Assembly (NCBI GenBank): GCA_949127695.1
Contig: CASBQH010000228.1
Coordinates: forward strand, 1 to 6,446
Direction: 5' to 3'
Origin: Synechococcales cyanobacterium PMM_0073
GTDB lineage: Bacteria; Cyanobacteriota; Cyanobacteriia; Elainellales; Elainellaceae
Length of the DNA: 6,446 nt
This document shows, piece by piece, positions 5,474-6,446 of this stretch (its first letter is position 1; each line of letters starts with the position of its first letter). The translations under genes and the position numbers were made by a program. Below the pieces are notes generated by a model. The model made no database searches, was not told the DNA's origin, and saw only the letters and a program-made list of their open reading frames with translations.

Positions 5474-6292
5474 ATGGATTTGCGTCGAGATGCCCTGGAA
5501 ATCTTAAGAGAAACTAGCCGCACGTTCTATATTCCAATTAGCCAGTTGCCATCAGGACTCCAAGAAGCCGTGGCTTCAGCCTATCTCTGCATGAGAGCCA
5601 TTGACGAAATTGAGGATCATCCAACGCTGGATAATGCTACTAAAGTTCAGCTGCTGCGTTCCATCAGCCAGACGCTACAGTCTGGAGTAAATGGCTTTGA
5701 CCTAGATGCCTTTGCTACCGGGTTCGGAGCTACTCACACTCTCTTGCCTGAAGTATCACTGAGGCTGCGCGAATGGTCAATTCTGGCTCCCGAAAGCATT
5801 GCGCCGCGCATTTGGGATGCGACTGCCGCTATGGCGGATCGAATGGCGAGCTGGGCAGAAGTAAACTGGCAGGTGCAGAGTGAGGCAGATCTTGATCGCT
5901 ATACCTTTAGTGTGGCAGGCACTGTAGGGCTGCTGCTCTCAGATCTCTGGGCTTGGCATGACGGCACAAGCACCAATCGGACTGAGGCAATCGGATTTGG
6001 GCGCGGGCTGCAAGCAGTAAATATTCTCCGCAATCACTCAGAAGATCGGCAGCGCGGCGTCACCTTTTTTCCTGCTGGCTGGGAGGTCAGCCAAATGACG
6101 CAATATGCTCGACGCAATTTGGCGCTAGCTGATGCCTATACGCAAGCCCTGCCCGATGGCCCCGCCCTCACCTTCTGCCGGATTCCGCTAACGCTGGCGC
6201 ATGGCACGCTTGAAGCACTGGCTGACGGCAGAGAAAAGCTGAGCCGCACAGATGTTTTGGCACTCATTGCGCGAGTCGTTAACCTAAAGTAG
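5474..6292 (+). CDS. Phytoene/squalene synthase family protein, small subfamily
   Basis: The family joins two prenyl diphosphates head-to-head (farnesyl or geranylgeranyl diphosphate) to make squalene, phytoene or related C30/C40 chains. Visible features are SRTFYIP (15-21), the first Asp-rich motif DEIED (44-48), YTFSVAGTVGLLLSDLW (about 143-159) and GRGLQAVNILRN followed by HSED and RGVTFFP. In the second Asp-rich motif, canonical DxxED is NHSED here (187-191), so the first metal-binding Asp is Asn. From memory, a subfamily spread over several bacterial phyla also has NILRNR.ED, so this is probably a lineage trait and not damage. At 272 residues it is shorter than standard cyanobacterial CrtB (about 310 or more), and I would not call it crtB. 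The C-terminal FCRIPLTLAHGTLEAL segment also fits the subfamily. It has its own ribosome site and appears to be a single-gene unit. The real substrate is unknown. Confidence 0.85.
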   Translation: MDLRRDALEILRETSRTFYIPISQLPSGLQEAVASAYLCMRAIDEIEDHPTLDNATKVQLLRSISQTLQSGVNGFDLDAFATGFGATHTLLPEVSLRLREWSILAPESIAPRIWDATAAMADRMASWAEVNWQVQSEADLDRYTFSVAGTVGLLLSDLWAWHDGTSTNRTEAIGFGRGLQAVNILRNHSEDRQRGVTFFPAGWEVSQMTQYARRNLALADAYTQALPDGPALTFCRIPLTLAHGTLEALADGREKLSRTDVLALIARVVNLK

Positions 6293-6344
6293 CGCGACAA
6301 GCTATTTTGTATTGCTCATCTGAGATCTACTGACTGAACAGCCA

Positions 6345-6402
6345 AGCTATCAGGATCACCTCAAGCCTAGCGGATGATTCTGATAGCTGTGGTTTCGTCT
6401 TT
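6345..6402 (+). terminator. Long hairpin after the synthase-family gene, terminator-like
   Basis: AGCTATCAGGATCA (6345-6358) pairs over 14 positions with TGATTCTGATAGCT (6375-6388), with one G·U wobble and a 16-base loop. CCA/TGG can extend it outward past a single bulged G. GTGGTTTCGTCTTT, moderately U-rich, follows. It lies 52 bases after the stop codon, the right place for transcription to end, although the stem is not GC-rich. Confidence 0.55.
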
Positions 6403-6410
6403 AACAGCTA
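6384..6410. repeat. Alternative hairpin TAGCTGT / ACAGCTA
   Basis: A perfect 7-bp stem (6384-6390 with 6404-6410) with a 13-base loop. Its left arm shares TAGCT with the right arm of the 6345-6388 hairpin, so the two folds exclude each other. Confidence 0.4.
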
Positions 6411-6445
6411 AACAAAAGACCCCTCCCAAATTTCATTGGAAGAGG
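6408..6445 (-). terminator. Intrinsic terminator of a minus-strand gene beyond the right edge
   Basis: Read on the minus strand, CCTCTTCCAA pairs with TTGGGAGGGG over ten positions, with two G·U pairs and loop TGAAAT, and TCTTTTGTTTA follows. On the plus strand the same bases would have two A-C mismatches and no T-run, so the direction is clear. It implies a gene on the minus strand ending to the right of the window, convergent with the synthase-family gene. Confidence 0.7.
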
Positions 6446-6446
6446 C

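Noticed and set aside
5474..6292. Straight annotation as crtB phytoene synthase
   Set aside because: The short length, the Asn in the second Asp-rich motif and the distinctive C-terminal segment point to a separate subfamily.

Overview
The window looks like ordinary chromosomal DNA of a filamentous, Leptolyngbya-like cyanobacterium. The evidence is a very large NB-ARC/WD40 protein of a type common in that group, a textbook NtcA-type nitrogen promoter, and a small phytoene/squalene-synthase-family gene. The genus is an inference. No mobile element, CRISPR array, tRNA or rRNA was seen.

Layout from left to right. (1) 2-3304 (+) is the 3' part of a STAND NTPase: an NB-ARC ATPase followed by 14 WD40 repeats, i.e. 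two seven-bladed propellers. Its N-terminus probably lies outside the window. (2) 3305-3508 is a regulatory gap. It holds a perfect GTA-N8-TAC box followed 22 bases later by TACTCT, the architecture of an NtcA-activated promoter, and then two hairpins in the presumed leader. (3) 3509-4309 (+) is cobA, uroporphyrinogen-III C-methyltransferase, which makes the precursor of siroheme. (4) 4313-4536 (+) is a broken remnant of nirB, the siroheme-containing NAD(P)H nitrite reductase large subunit. It is two well-conserved pieces in different frames, joined by an internal deletion. (5) 4547-5197 (-) is a secreted protein of unknown function made of four repeats, each with a C-X23-C cysteine pair. (6) 5198-5473 is a divergent intergenic region with a 6-bp inverted repeat. 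(7) 5474-6292 (+) is a phytoene/squalene-synthase-family protein with an altered second Asp-rich motif. (8) 6293-6446 holds back-to-back terminator-like hairpins, one of them for an unseen minus-strand gene to the right.

The most coherent story is in the middle. A nitrogen-control promoter, a siroheme-pathway gene and the corpse of a siroheme-dependent nitrite reductase lie in a row. I read this as a decayed nitrite-assimilation operon in which only the cofactor gene is still intact, presumably because siroheme is needed by other reductases elsewhere in the genome. The other genes show no evident functional link to this group. I did not find a complete new multi-gene system.
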